In this document: one piece after another, positions 53,534 through 62,660 of the stretch | Position numbering within the stretch: position 1 is the stretch's first letter | Layout of the letters: each line of letters begins with the position of its first letter | NCBI GenBank assembly: GCA_031415055.1 | Contig: JANOQZ010000009.1 | Location: 6,837 to 70,836, forward strand | DNA length: 64,000 nt | DNA from: JANMOK01 sp031415055 | Lineage (GTDB): Bacteria > Pseudomonadota > Alphaproteobacteria > Rhodobacterales > Rhodobacteraceae | Direction: 5' to 3' | The notes under the pieces: model-generated | Databases searched by the model: none | What the model was told of the DNA's origin: nothing | What the model saw: the letters and a program-made list of their open reading frames with translations, nothing else | Position numbers and translations under genes: made by a program

Positions 53534-53827
53534 TTAGATGTTCGCCGCATCATCAATGATTTGGCCGTTTTGGCGCAGTTTATCAAGGCATTCGATGTAG
53601 ACTACCTCGGGGTCGCGCCCGCGCAAGAAACTTTCGTCAAAGCTCAGCGACAGTTCCGCCGACGGCCCATCGGTGCCGATGCCGAATTCCGCTTCGCCGC
53701 GCGGACCGGCTGCGGAACGGGCCTTGTCGTCGCAAAGCGCTATGGCCTGGGCGTTGGTGTAGGTTTGCGGAGTTGTGTCGCAAGCGGCCAAAACTACCAG
53801 AAATCCGCAGCATAAATACCGATGCAT
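53534..53827 (-). CDS. Small lipoprotein
   Basis: 97 residues with a lipoprotein signal ('LVVLAAC' at residues 10-16) and a short soluble domain containing two further Cys ('ALCDDKARSA' and 'YIECLDKL'). I do not recognise a function. Small proteins of this kind are common between sdhA and sdhB in Rhodobacterales. Confidence 0.75.
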   Translation of the reverse strand: MHRYLCCGFLVVLAACDTTPQTYTNAQAIALCDDKARSAAGPRGEAEFGIGTDGPSAELSLSFDESFLRGRDPEVVYIECLDKLRQNGQIIDDAANI

Positions 53828-53864
53828 TTGTCTTCTCCTTTTCGCGCGAATGTCGTTGCCACAG

Positions 53865-54626
53865 CTACCACCAAAAGCGGTAAAAACGCTCGAGAATGGT
53901 CACAGGCCGACGCTTGGGGGCTTGGACTTTCGCCAAACCGGTATAGTCATAGGAACTTTCTAGATGCAAGTTTGCGACAAACGCAGCCAGTGTTGCGCCG
54001 TCAAGTTCCTGCATCGTATAGTCCGCGACGATTTGGTCGTAATTTTGCTCCAGCTCGCGGTTCTTCGGGTCCAGACCCGTCACCAGAACCAATCCGGATG
54101 GCGGACAATCCAAGACTGTCACCGTAAGTTCTGGGCGATATTGGCGCAAAATTGGAAGCAGTTTCCAAACATCGCCGGTCCAGGCTTTGGTTACATTGCG
54201 GTCCCATTCGCGATTGGCAACGGCAAGATTTCTCGGGCAGCAATCGTGCAAAACGATCATCGCGTCCGGGGCACAAATTTTTTCAGTGCCGATGAAATCG
54301 CGCAATAAAAACTCAAAAAGATGCATTCCGTCGAGGAAAGCTAGGTCGATTTCGGCACCAAGTTTTTCGGGGATGCTTTTGGCAAAAAAGTCATCGCTGG
54401 TCATTTGATGCAAATGAAGTTGCGGCTTGTGGCCAATTACATCGATTTCGATCCTGAACGAGGGATCCACGGCGATTGTATTGGCGTTGCTCAACTGCAA
54501 ACTTTTGCCGTTGGCGCTGCCGATTTCGAAATACCAATCAGGTGTTCTTGTTTTGTGCAGCCAGTCGAGCATGTCGCGATAAAAAAGACCCCGATGCGTC
54601 GGAAAATGTATTTCGCCCAATACCAT
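53865..54626 (-). CDS. Class I methyltransferase-like protein
   Basis: 253 residues. 'YFEIGSANGKSLQLS' near residue 32 is a SAM loop, 'TIAVDPSF' fits the acidic motif II region, and 'IDLAFLDGMHLFEFLLRD' with 'MIVLHDCCPRN' match the Methyltransf_24 pattern seen in O-methyltransferases linked to glycans. The substrate is unknown. It is inserted within the succinate dehydrogenase cluster on the same strand, flanked by two lipoprotein genes, and looks unrelated to respiration. Confidence 0.7.
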   Translation of the reverse strand: MVLGEIHFPTHRGLFYRDMLDWLHKTRTPDWYFEIGSANGKSLQLSNANTIAVDPSFRIEIDVIGHKPQLHLHQMTSDDFFAKSIPEKLGAEIDLAFLDGMHLFEFLLRDFIGTEKICAPDAMIVLHDCCPRNLAVANREWDRNVTKAWTGDVWKLLPILRQYRPELTVTVLDCPPSGLVLVTGLDPKNRELEQNYDQIVADYTMQELDGATLAAFVANLHLESSYDYTGLAKVQAPKRRPVTILERFYRFWW

Positions 54627-54690
54627 GAATACCTACTTTAATGTTTTTGATTGTTGATGGCGAAGCCATACAGCGTCGATGTTGGCACTG

Positions 54691-55104
54691 TCAAACATCG
54701 CCCAGGGACGCTTGGATTGTGGCCCCGTTGGCGATAAAGGCTAGGGCGCGTTGGCGTTGAGCCGGGGTCAATCCGTCCCACAAGGCTTTTTCGGCTGGGT
54801 TTAGCAACACGCCGGGGGCGACTTCGGCTCGGCCCGAATTGGCTTGCTGATCGTCGGCTTGCGCCATGCAGGCATCGTAGGGCTTGGACTCGAGGGCATA
54901 ATTCGTGAAGCCATTTTGGGTGACCGCACCGCTGAAACGCCCTTCCTTGTCGACGAACAGCATTGCTTGCTCGCCTTCTTTCAATCGCACCGCGGTTTTG
55001 ACTTGCGCCAAACAAGCGCGTTGGGTGGAATTCAGATAGGGCATCGGGTCGGTTTCTGCGGTGCAGGCGGTAAGTAGGAGGAACAGCGGAAATACGCGTT
55101 TCAT
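54691..55104 (-). CDS. Small lipoprotein
   Basis: 137 residues with lipobox 'LLLTAC' (cysteine 14) and a soluble part in which 'TQRACLAQVKTAVRL' and 'YDACMAQADDQ' supply a Cys pair. Function unknown. It begins one base after the sdhA stop codon region, so it is probably co-transcribed with sdhA. Confidence 0.75.
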   Translation of the reverse strand: MKRVFPLFLLLTACTAETDPMPYLNSTQRACLAQVKTAVRLKEGEQAMLFVDKEGRFSGAVTQNGFTNYALESKPYDACMAQADDQQANSGRAEVAPGVLLNPAEKALWDGLTPAQRQRALAFIANGATIQASLGDV

Positions 55105-55105
55105 T

Positions 55106-56911
55106 TCAGTACACCCTAGCCTTTGGCGCTATGCGTTTCAAATCGATGCCGCCATCGGCTTCGGTGGTGAGCGGTTTAAGGTGGACATCGCGGTAGGTTA
55201 GTTTGACCTTGGAACCTTCAACAATCGCCAGCGTGTGTTTGCGCCAATTCACATCGTCGCGTTTGGGGTAGTCTTCGTGGGCGTGCGAGCCGCGCGATTC
55301 CTTGCGGGCGGCGGCGGAAACCACGGTGGCCAGCGCATTGGGGATCAGGTTGGATAGTTCGAGGGTTTCCATAAGGTCAGAATTCCAGATCAGCGAGCGG
55401 TCCGTGGTTTGAATGTCAGCCAGCTGATCGGCGATTGCGGCCATTTTCGCGGCACCTTCGGCCAGCGTTTTATCGGTGCGAAAAACGGCGGCGTCGGCTT
55501 GCATGGCTTTTTGCATATCCAGCCGCAGTTTGGCGGTGGGGATTGCGCCTTTGGCATGGCGGGTTTGGTCAAAGCGGGCTATCGCGGCATCCAGAGATGC
55601 GCAGCTCAGCGGGCTATTGCCTGTCTTGGGATCGACGATCTCGCCCGCCTTAATCGCTGCGGCGCGGCCAAAGACAACAAGGTCGATCAAGCTGTTGGAG
55701 CCAAGACGGTTGGCACCATGAACGCTGGCACATCCCGCTTCACCAACCGCCATCAAGCCGGGTTGGATGCGGTCGTGGTTCTCGTCTGTTGGGTTCAGCG
55801 CCTGACCCCAATAATTCGTCGGAATTCCACCCATGTTGTAATGCACGGTCGGCAGCACCGGGATCGGAGCCTTGGTTACATCGACGCCGGCGAAGATGCG
55901 GGCGGATTCAGTGATGCCGGGCAGGCGTTCGCGCAATGCTTCGGGCGGCAGATGGTTGAGGTTGAGATGGATGTGGTCTTTCAGCGGACCGACGCCGCGA
56001 CCTTCGCGGATTTCAATTGTCATGCAGCGACTAACCACGTCGCGCGAGGCCAAATCCTTGTAAGTCGGCGCATAGCGTTCCATGAAGCGTTCGCCTTCGG
56101 AATTGGTCAGATAGCCGCCTTCGCCACGCGCCCCTTCGGTGATCAGGCAGCCGGCACCATAGATGCCGGTCGGGTGGAACTGGACGAATTCCATATCTTG
56201 CAGCGGCAGACCGGCGCGGGCGACCATGCCGCCGCCATCGCCGGTGCAGGTATGGGCGGAAGTGGCGGAGAAATAGGCGCGGCCGTAACCGCCGGTGGCC
56301 AAGACGACCATCTTGGCGGAAAAACGGTGCAGGTTGCCGTCGTCAAGTTTCCACGCCAGCACGCCGTTGATGGTGCCGTCTTCGGTGGTCAACAGGTCGA
56401 TAGCGAAATATTCGATGAAGAATTCGGCTTTGTGCTTCAGGCTTTGGCCGTAAAGCGTGTGCAAGATCGCGTGGCCCGTACGGTCGGCAGCCGCGCAGGT
56501 GCGCTGGACAGCCGGTCCTTCACCGAATTCGGTGGTATGGCCGCCGAACGGCCGCTGATAGATGCGACCGTCTTCGGTGCGGCTGAACGGCACGCCGTAG
56601 TGTTCGAGTTCGTAGACTGCCTTGGGTGCCTCGCGCGCTAGGTATTCCATCGCGTCCAGATCGCCCAACCAATCAGACCCTTTGACGGTGTCATACAAGT
56701 GCCATTGCCACGAATCTGGCCCCATATTGCCAAGGCTGGCAGCGATGCCACCTTGCGCGGCGACGGTGTGGGAACGGGTGGGGAAAACTTTGGTGATACA
56801 GGCGGTTTTCAACCCCTGTTCGGCCATGCCCAAAGTCGCCCGCAAACCAGCCCCGCCAGCGCCGACAACGACGACATCATAGGTATGGTCGATGAATTCA
56901 TAGGCGGTCAT
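55106..56911 (-). CDS. sdhA: Succinate dehydrogenase flavoprotein subunit
   Basis: 601 residues, standard for SdhA. FAD is attached at the His in 'SHTVAAQGGIAAS' (near residue 48). Active-site segments 'FGGHTTEFGEGPA', 'REGRGVGPLKDHI' and 'HGANRLGSNSLIDLVV' are present. It oxidises succinate to fumarate in the citric acid cycle at the inner membrane. It follows sdhD by 12 bp. Confidence 0.97.
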   Translation of the reverse strand: MTAYEFIDHTYDVVVVGAGGAGLRATLGMAEQGLKTACITKVFPTRSHTVAAQGGIAASLGNMGPDSWQWHLYDTVKGSDWLGDLDAMEYLAREAPKAVYELEHYGVPFSRTEDGRIYQRPFGGHTTEFGEGPAVQRTCAAADRTGHAILHTLYGQSLKHKAEFFIEYFAIDLLTTEDGTINGVLAWKLDDGNLHRFSAKMVVLATGGYGRAYFSATSAHTCTGDGGGMVARAGLPLQDMEFVQFHPTGIYGAGCLITEGARGEGGYLTNSEGERFMERYAPTYKDLASRDVVSRCMTIEIREGRGVGPLKDHIHLNLNHLPPEALRERLPGITESARIFAGVDVTKAPIPVLPTVHYNMGGIPTNYWGQALNPTDENHDRIQPGLMAVGEAGCASVHGANRLGSNSLIDLVVFGRAAAIKAGEIVDPKTGNSPLSCASLDAAIARFDQTRHAKGAIPTAKLRLDMQKAMQADAAVFRTDKTLAEGAAKMAAIADQLADIQTTDRSLIWNSDLMETLELSNLIPNALATVVSAAARKESRGSHAHEDYPKRDDVNWRKHTLAIVEGSKVKLTYRDVHLKPLTTEADGGIDLKRIAPKARVY

Positions 56912-56923
56912 TGACGGCTCCGG

Positions 56924-57271
56924 TCAGGGGAACAAAGCGATGCGGGCGATGGCGATGACAGACAGCAAGCCCATCACCCAGCAGAATGTGGAATTGGCGG
57001 TATGTAAAATCGTCAGCCATAGTTTGGAATGGGCGTAATCGGTGATCACTTCATCCAAGCCTTGGTGCAGGTGGATGAACATGGTGACCAACAAGATCAG
57101 CGCCACTAGGGCATGGAATGGGTTGGCATAGGTGACCAGCACGTCGGATTGGGAACCGCCAAAAGTGCGGATGAAAGGATACAAGAACAACAGTGCCGTG
57201 GGGACAAGCACGATTGCGCTGACGCGCTGTGTCCACCAATGATGCGATCCCGTTTTGTGCTGGCGCGTCAT
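56924..57271 (-). CDS. sdhD: Succinate dehydrogenase membrane anchor subunit D
   Basis: 115 residues from ATG 57271, which overlaps the sdhC stop (ATGA); a longer frame runs into sdhC and is rejected. Three hydrophobic helices are seen, beginning 'VSAIVLVPTALLFLYPF', with 'HLHQGLDEVITDYAH' providing the haem- and quinone-side residues. It anchors SdhAB to the membrane. Confidence 0.93.
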   Translation of the reverse strand: MTRQHKTGSHHWWTQRVSAIVLVPTALLFLYPFIRTFGGSQSDVLVTYANPFHALVALILLVTMFIHLHQGLDEVITDYAHSKLWLTILHTANSTFCWVMGLLSVIAIARIALFP

Positions 57272-57660
57272 GTCAGCGATCCGATCAACAGCGTCACCGC
57301 GGTCAAAATGAAGGATAATACCACCACAGCGATGCCGCTGCGCGTGACCGTCGGCAATTCGAACCCTCGACCGGAATCCCAAGCTAAATGCCGGATACCA
57401 TTGGCGAAGTGGTACCAAAACGCCCAGAGCGACAGCGAGAGGATGAGTTTGCCGAACCAAGATGTCAGCACTGAATTGGCTAAGTTGAATGCTGCGGGGC
57501 TGCTATCTGCCGCCAACAACCACCACACAATCAGCGCTGCGGGGACAGCCAGCCCGACACCCGTGATACGATGCAGAATCGACAGAACCGAAGTAATCTG
57601 CCAGCGATAAATCGTCAGATGCGGCGATAGCGGGCGATTGCTTTTGCTTGAGCCGGACAT
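57268..57660 (-). CDS. sdhC: Succinate dehydrogenase cytochrome b556 subunit
   Basis: 130 residues. The N-terminal 'RPLSPHLTIYRWQITSV' and 'SILHRITG' are the classical SdhC signature (quinone-site Ser and Arg), and 'FWYHFANGIRHLAWD' gives the haem His. Three transmembrane helices follow. It is the first gene of the sdh cluster. Confidence 0.95.
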   Translation of the reverse strand: MSGSSKSNRPLSPHLTIYRWQITSVLSILHRITGVGLAVPAALIVWWLLAADSSPAAFNLANSVLTSWFGKLILSLSLWAFWYHFANGIRHLAWDSGRGFELPTVTRSGIAVVVLSFILTAVTLLIGSLT

Positions 57661-57788
57661 GGATAACTCTGCCAGTGATGCCTGTTGGCGTAGGTTTTGG
57701 TTTCAACGGACAGGAATGTCCACAGAGATTTGGTTGGTAATATCGCCTGCCGCAACTTGGCACCGGAATTGGTCAATAATTCACTAAG

Positions 57789-57992
57789 TTAGAGTTCCCC
57801 CAGTTTCATCCCAGCATCGTATTCGCGGTCGCTTTGTTTCACGACTGCTTGACCGCAGCGCATTTTGCCAGTGGCAGCGTCAAAGGTGTAAACAGGGTTA
57901 CCTTGCAGTGACCAGCCCTTGGATAGAGCCTCGGTGATGCGATGACAAAAGGCGGATGTGTCGTCGTCGGAGAGGAATCGATATGCGAGCAT
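57789..57992 (-). CDS. DUF1737 domain protein
   Basis: 67 residues with 'YRFLSDDDTSAFCHRITEAL' at the start and 'KMRCGQAVVKQ' later, the DUF1737 pattern. Short cytosolic protein of unknown role, usually close to NnrU or sdh genes in Rhodobacterales. Three bases after the nnrU stop. Confidence 0.85.
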   Translation of the reverse strand: MLAYRFLSDDDTSAFCHRITEALSKGWSLQGNPVYTFDAATGKMRCGQAVVKQSDREYDAGMKLGEL

Positions 57993-57995
57993 GGT

Positions 57996-58559
57996 TTATC
58001 CTGGAAATGGCGAAGGGCCGACAAGGCCGTGAATGAAAGTGATGACGGCGAACACCACGGCTGATATGCCGACAAGCCGCAAATCATAAATTGCCGGACC
58101 GGGTTCAGGGCGGACCCAAGGATCTGAGGCAGCGTTGATCGCAACAATTTCGACCACTGCCCAGACCAGCATCGCCGGGAACAGCACCAGCGAGGCATTG
58201 TCGCCGTTCACCAACAAATGCGCCAGGGCCCAGACGATGACGCCCGTCAGCATCGGGTGACGCAGCCATGTGCGTAAACGGCCCCGCGACGACCCCATGC
58301 CGAACAGCATAACCGAGGCAAACATCATCGGGTTGTTGATGTATTTTCCCCAAGTCGGCGGGTCGTAAATGGCGATAAACGGCGTGGTCTTGAAGCCGAC
58401 AACGATGAGGATAAGGGAGATGAGTGAAAGCGCCGTGACGCTGAGTTTGATCGAGCCAAGACCGAGACGTTCAATCAAAGCGTCGCGCAAGTTCGGCGCC
58501 ATGCGTTTGAACAGGTGGGTGGCGAACCACAGCAGGATGCCAGCAATCAAGATTGTCAT
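57996..58559 (-). CDS. NnrU-family membrane protein
   Basis: 187 residues with about five hydrophobic helices; 'GWFATHLFKRMAPNLR'-like opening and 'LFGMGSSRGRLRTWLRHPML' are the NnrU hallmark. The name comes from a gene linked to nitrite and nitric oxide reduction, but most copies have no denitrification context, as here. It precedes the DUF1737 and sdh genes on the same strand. Confidence 0.85.
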   Translation of the reverse strand: MTILIAGILLWFATHLFKRMAPNLRDALIERLGLGSIKLSVTALSLISLILIVVGFKTTPFIAIYDPPTWGKYINNPMMFASVMLFGMGSSRGRLRTWLRHPMLTGVIVWALAHLLVNGDNASLVLFPAMLVWAVVEIVAINAASDPWVRPEPGPAIYDLRLVGISAVVFAVITFIHGLVGPSPFPG

Positions 58560-58738
58560 GTCCCTCGCCTTTTAACCTCTGAATTATCTGGCACTGCCGC
58601 ACGATGATTTCAATGTGGGTGTTGCGTTTTCGCGGAATCAGCGAACTGTTGGTTAACGAAATGTAACCCTTTGCGAGGCAGCCTGTTTGCAAGGCATTTC
58701 CGCGGTTGGAAATGCAATGACACCAGAAAGGCAGCGAT

Positions 58739-59044
58739 ATGATCAACCAATTTCTAACAAGCGCTTTGGCGCTGATTTTCTTTAACAGCCCGGCCGTAGC
58801 GCAAGGCAGCAATTGCGGGGATCGGCAAGCGATCGTCGATCAATTGACCAACAAATATGGCGAGTCACGTCAAAATGTCGGATTGAACGAGAATAATTCA
58901 ATGGTCGAAATTTTTGCCTCGGCAGCGACCGGCACGTGGACAATTCTGGTCACCATGCCAACCGGCATGTCGTGCATGGTGGCGGCTGGGCAAAGCTGGC
59001 AAGTTGTCGAGGCTGAAATTGTTGCGCCGGGCAATCCGGCTTAA
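58739..59044 (+). CDS. Small secreted protein of unknown function
   Basis: 101 residues with a signal peptide ending near 'NSPAVAQG' and two cysteines that could pair ('GSNCGDRQ' and 'GMSCMVAAG'). Similar small exported proteins occur in many alphaproteobacteria without a known role. The ATG has an AGAAAGGCAGCG ribosome site. Its end overlaps the convergent TSUP gene by four bases. Confidence 0.75.
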   Translation: MINQFLTSALALIFFNSPAVAQGSNCGDRQAIVDQLTNKYGESRQNVGLNENNSMVEIFASAATGTWTILVTMPTGMSCMVAAGQSWQVVEAEIVAPGNPA

Positions 59045-59811
59045 GTGAAAATCGCCCAGCCACCATCCCAAATCAACTTCAACGACACCGCGCCCAGCAT
59101 GACCATCATGAAAGGATAAAAGACTGTCGGACTCATCCTTTTGACCAGCCAAGCCCCGCCCAATGTAGCAGCGGCGGCAAAGGGAAAAAGCGAAGCAGAA
59201 GCGGCCAGATTGGTGGAGTCGAACTGGCCGAGGGCGAAATAGGGAATGACTTTGATCGCGTTGACTATGGCGAAAAAGATGGTGCTGGTGCCGGTGTAGA
59301 TTTTCGGATCCTGCTTCAAGGGCAGGGCATAGATCTGGTAGGGTGGGCCGCCGACATGGGCGACGAAGCTGGTGAAGCCGACAACTACGCTCCAGAACGC
59401 ACCTTTTACCGGATTGTGTGGAATGCCCTGAGTGATTTTTTGGCGCGCGCTGATGATGGCGCGTGTAATGAACCAGAAGGTCAGCCCGCCGACGATGAGA
59501 ATGATTGCGTCGGCCGAGACCATTTTGGCAGTGAGATAGCCAATGAAGATGCCGACAACGGCACCCGGTAACATTATTTTTAGCGTATTCATATCTCGAT
59601 AACCACGCCAGCTCCACAAGGCGGCGGCATCCATAACTAGAAGGATTGGCAACATGATCGCCGCGCCCTGCACGGGCGGAACCACAAGGGTCATCAGCGG
59701 CACGCCCATCTGACCCATCGCCCCGCCAAGGCCGCCTTTTGACAGGCCAACAAAGATCACTGCTGGGATAGCGGCGAGAAAAAACCACGGGTCATAGATA
59801 AGGCCGGTCAT
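59041..59811 (-). CDS. TSUP-family (TauE/SafE) sulfite/anion exporter
   Basis: 256 residues from ATG 59811; an upstream ATG at 59913 gives a longer, charged extension that is less likely. Two repeats of hydrophobic helices with 'GLSKGGLGGAMGQMGVPL' in the first and 'TSFVAHVGGPPYQIYALPL' in the second mark the TSUP family, which moves sulfite, sulfoacetate or related anions across the inner membrane. No sulfur genes are adjacent. Confidence 0.88.
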   Translation of the reverse strand: MTGLIYDPWFFLAAIPAVIFVGLSKGGLGGAMGQMGVPLMTLVVPPVQGAAIMLPILLVMDAAALWSWRGYRDMNTLKIMLPGAVVGIFIGYLTAKMVSADAIILIVGGLTFWFITRAIISARQKITQGIPHNPVKGAFWSVVVGFTSFVAHVGGPPYQIYALPLKQDPKIYTGTSTIFFAIVNAIKVIPYFALGQFDSTNLAASASLFPFAAAATLGGAWLVKRMSPTVFYPFMMVMLGAVSLKLIWDGGWAIFT

Positions 59812-59974
59812 TTTGCGCCTTAGGTGAATTGAAAAGCGCCCGTGCGAAGCGGACTGCAGATTGGTAGCTGATTTGGCAAAGAACGCCAGAGCGAAAAGCA
59901 ACACTTCGTTCATGCTTGCGCATTAACCACGTCGGGGTTACGGACTTCGGCAAATTCATTTCAGGGGTTAACTA

Positions 59975-60937
59975 ATGGCACGAGCAAAAATTGCCCTCAT
60001 CGGTGCAGGTCAGATTGGCGGCACTTTGGCGCATTTGGCTGGGTTGAAGGAATTGGGCGACATCGTGCTGTTCGATGTGGCCGAAGGCATTCCGCAAGGA
60101 AAGGCCCTGGATTTAGCACAAAGCGGTGCGGTTGAAGGGTTCGACGCGGGGCTAAAAGGCACGAATTCCTATGCCGACATTGCGGGCGTCGATGTCTGCA
60201 TTGTCACCGCCGGTGTGCCGCGCAAGCCGGGGATGAGCCGCGACGATTTGTTGGGGATTAACCTCAAGGTGATGAAGGCGGTGGGCGAGGGAATCAAAGC
60301 CCATGCACCAAAGACGTTTGTCATCTGCATCACCAATCCGCTGGATGCGATGGTTTGGGCGCTGCAACAGTTTTCGGGTCTACCAACACATATGGTCTGT
60401 GGCATGGCGGGGATATTGGATTCGGGTCGATTCCGGCATTTTCTGGCCGAGGAATTTGGCGTTTCGGTAAAAGACGTTACCGCATTCGTCTTGGGCGGGC
60501 ATGGCGATACGATGGTGCCGCTGCCGCGCTATTCGACAGTCGCTGGTATTCCCCTGCCCGACCTGGTGGCGATGGGCTGGACGACACAGGCGAAACTTGA
60601 CGCGATCATCCAGCGCACCCGCGATGGCGGGGCCGAAATTGTTGGCCTTCTCAAAACCGGATCGGCATTCTATGCGCCAGCTTCGTCTGCTATCGAAATG
60701 GCGGAAGCGTTCTTGAAAGATCAAAAGCGCGTTTTGCCGGTGGCGGCCTATGTGAAGGACGCCTATGGCTTAAAGGGCATGTATGTCGGCGTGCCAACTG
60801 TGATTGGTGCCGGCGGTGTCGAAAAAGTGGTCGAAATCAAACTGAACGCCGAAGAACAGGAAATGTTTGAAAAGTCAGTCGATGCCGTGAGCGGTTTGGT
60901 GGCGGCGTGCAAATCAATCGATCCTGGTTTGAACTGA
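59975..60937 (+). CDS. mdh: Malate dehydrogenase
   Basis: 320 residues of the LDH-like malate dehydrogenase group. 'IGAGQIGGTLAHLAG' binds NAD, 'AGVPRKPGMSRDDLL' holds the substrate-loop arginines, 'GMAGILDSGRFR' carries Arg and Asp, and the catalytic His is in 'GGHGDTMVPL'. It interconverts malate and oxaloacetate in the citric acid cycle. It is followed by an operator-like inverted repeat and sucC. Confidence 0.96.
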   Translation: MARAKIALIGAGQIGGTLAHLAGLKELGDIVLFDVAEGIPQGKALDLAQSGAVEGFDAGLKGTNSYADIAGVDVCIVTAGVPRKPGMSRDDLLGINLKVMKAVGEGIKAHAPKTFVICITNPLDAMVWALQQFSGLPTHMVCGMAGILDSGRFRHFLAEEFGVSVKDVTAFVLGGHGDTMVPLPRYSTVAGIPLPDLVAMGWTTQAKLDAIIQRTRDGGAEIVGLLKTGSAFYAPASSAIEMAEAFLKDQKRVLPVAAYVKDAYGLKGMYVGVPTVIGAGGVEKVVEIKLNAEEQEMFEKSVDAVSGLVAACKSIDPGLN

Positions 60938-60953
60938 CACGCACTGCCTTTTT

Positions 60954-60986
60954 TTGTGATCACACTTTTGAATCGTGTGATCACAA
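60954..60986. promoter_or_regulatory. Two TGTGATCACA palindromes 21 bp apart
   Basis: The identical 10-bp palindromes at 60955-60964 and 60976-60985 have centres 21 bp apart, two helical turns. Together they also form a 12-bp inverted repeat with a 9-nt spacer. They sit between mdh and sucC, about 130 bp before the sucC start. No T tract follows, so an operator for a dimeric regulator is more likely than a terminator. Confidence 0.55.
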
Positions 60987-61107
60987 GCGACTCATTTATC
61001 GCCGTCTTGGCTTTTTTGGTGTTAGAACCATTTGGCAGCGTCCTTCAAACCTCGTAAAGCAATTGCTGATAGCAGTGCCGTAGCCGTTCAAGCGGCGGAG
61101 GGAATTG

Positions 61108-62307
61108 ATGAACATCCACGAATATCAGGCCAAGAAGCTGCTGCGCGATTATGGCCTGCCGGTGTCGGACGGGCATGCCGTGCTGCGGGCCGAGGATGCC
61201 AAGACGGCAGCGGGCGAGATTGACGGGCCGGTCTGGGTGGTGAAAGCGCAAATTCACGCCGGAGGGCGCGGCAAGGGGCATTTCCTTGAAGGCTCGGCGG
61301 GCGAGAAGGGTGGGGTGCGGATCGCACATTCGGTGTCGGAAGCCGCCGAGGAAGCGCAAAAGATGCTGGGCCGCACTTTGGTGACCAAACAAACCGGTCC
61401 GGTGGGCAAGCAGGTGAACCGGGTTTACATCGAGGATGGGGCCGACATAGCACGCGAATTGTATTTGGCGGTGCTGGTGGACCGGGCCTCGTCGCGGGTT
61501 TCGTTCGTCTGCTCGACCGAAGGCGGCATGAATATCGAGGAAGTCGCAGCAGAAACGCCTGAGAAGATTCTCAGTTTCTCGATTGATCCGGCGAGCGGAA
61601 TTCAGGCGTTTCATGGTCGCCGCGTGGCGTTTGCGCTGGGTCTGGAAGGCGGACAGGTCAAGCAATGCGTGGCATTGGTCAACACGCTGTATAAAATGTT
61701 CGTCGAAAAAGACATGGAGATGCTGGAGATCAACCCGTTGGTGGTGACCAAAAAGGGCGACCTGCATTGTCTGGACGCCAAGATGGGGTTTGATGCCAAT
61801 GCATTGTATCGCCAAGCCGATATTGCGGCTTTGCGCGATGAGAGCGAAGAAGACGCCAAGGAACTGGCGGCGTCGAAGTTCGACCTGAACTACATCGCAC
61901 TGGATGGCGAAATTGGCTGCATGGTCAACGGTGCTGGCCTCGCGATGGCAACGATGGACATTATCAAACTTTATGGCTCGGCCCCGGCCAACTTCCTTGA
62001 TGTTGGCGGCGGCGTGACGAAGGAGAAGGTGACCGAAGCCTTCAAGATCATCACCTCCGACCCACAGGTGAAGGGCATCCTCGTCAACATCTTCGGCGGC
62101 ATCATGCGCTGCGACGTCATAGCCGAAGGGGTGATTGCGGCGGTGAAAGAGGTGGGCTTGAAAGTGCCGCTGGTGGTGCGGCTGGAGGGGACCAATGTGG
62201 CTTTGGGGAAGAAGATTCTCAACGAAAGCGGGCTGGCGGTGATTGCGGCGGATGATCTGGGCGATGCGGCGGAGAAGATTGTGCAAGAGGTGAGGGCAGC
62301 GGGGTGA
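61108..62307 (+). CDS. sucC: Succinate-CoA ligase (ADP-forming) beta subunit
   Basis: 399 residues beginning 'MNIHEYQAKKLLRDYGLPV' with GGAGGG seven bases before the ATG. The ATP-grasp domain ('VVKAQIHAGGRGKGH') is complete and the C-terminal domain carries 'DVGGGVTKEKVTEAFKI' and 'GIMRCDVIAEGVI'. It forms the phosphorylation half of succinyl-CoA synthetase and needs SucD. The next genes in the window are not sucD; the next start codon overlaps the sucC stop (GTGA). Confidence 0.96.
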   Translation: MNIHEYQAKKLLRDYGLPVSDGHAVLRAEDAKTAAGEIDGPVWVVKAQIHAGGRGKGHFLEGSAGEKGGVRIAHSVSEAAEEAQKMLGRTLVTKQTGPVGKQVNRVYIEDGADIARELYLAVLVDRASSRVSFVCSTEGGMNIEEVAAETPEKILSFSIDPASGIQAFHGRRVAFALGLEGGQVKQCVALVNTLYKMFVEKDMEMLEINPLVVTKKGDLHCLDAKMGFDANALYRQADIAALRDESEEDAKELAASKFDLNYIALDGEIGCMVNGAGLAMATMDIIKLYGSAPANFLDVGGGVTKEKVTEAFKIITSDPQVKGILVNIFGGIMRCDVIAEGVIAAVKEVGLKVPLVVRLEGTNVALGKKILNESGLAVIAADDLGDAAEKIVQEVRAAG

Positions 62308-62660
62308 GGTTGGATTGGCTCGTCCAGAAAATGAGCGAAGCAAACGGCGGTGCGCTGTTGCAAGGTGTCGGCGCGATCTTTTTCGGACTGGCGATTTGGG
62401 CGATTGGGTCTCTAATTATCACGGCTGGGAGCCACAAGGAATCAATTTTGGAATTGGCCAGACACAATCCTTGGCACAAGATATTTCTCGGGCGTTCATT
62501 GACAATTCAGGAAGTTAACAAACGAATAATTCCGGGATTTTGGACTGTTTACAGATATGACGGGCGAGGTGCTCAGGCAATAGGCGTGTTTCTTATGGTT
62601 TTTGGCGCTGGACTGTCAATTTTCGTTGTTACGTCGCTCCTACTCCAGAAATTTGAGTGA
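62304..62660 (+). CDS. Small membrane protein of unknown function
   Basis: 118 residues from a GTG that overlaps the sucC TGA, so it is co-translated. Two hydrophobic helices ('GVGAIFFGLAIWAIGSLII' and 'IGVFLMVFGAGLSIFVVTSL') flank a charged loop. I do not recognise the family. The coding stretch is somewhat richer in A and T than sucC. Confidence 0.7.
   Translation: MRLDWLVQKMSEANGGALLQGVGAIFFGLAIWAIGSLIITAGSHKESILELARHNPWHKIFLGRSLTIQEVNKRIIPGFWTVYRYDGRGAQAIGVFLMVFGAGLSIFVVTSLLLQKFE

Noticed and set aside
55409..56641. Long open frame of 410 codons antisense to sdhA
   Set aside because: A codon-bias shadow of sdhA. The encoded residues show no domain, and sdhA is unmistakable.
60954..60986. 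Intrinsic terminator of mdh
   Set aside because: The stem is not followed by a T run on the plus strand; the T run lies before it. The palindromic half-units fit an operator better.
61045..62343. Long open frame of 432 codons antisense to sucC
   Set aside because: It mirrors the sucC coding frame on the other strand, has no recognisable domain, and the sucC frame has strong family support.
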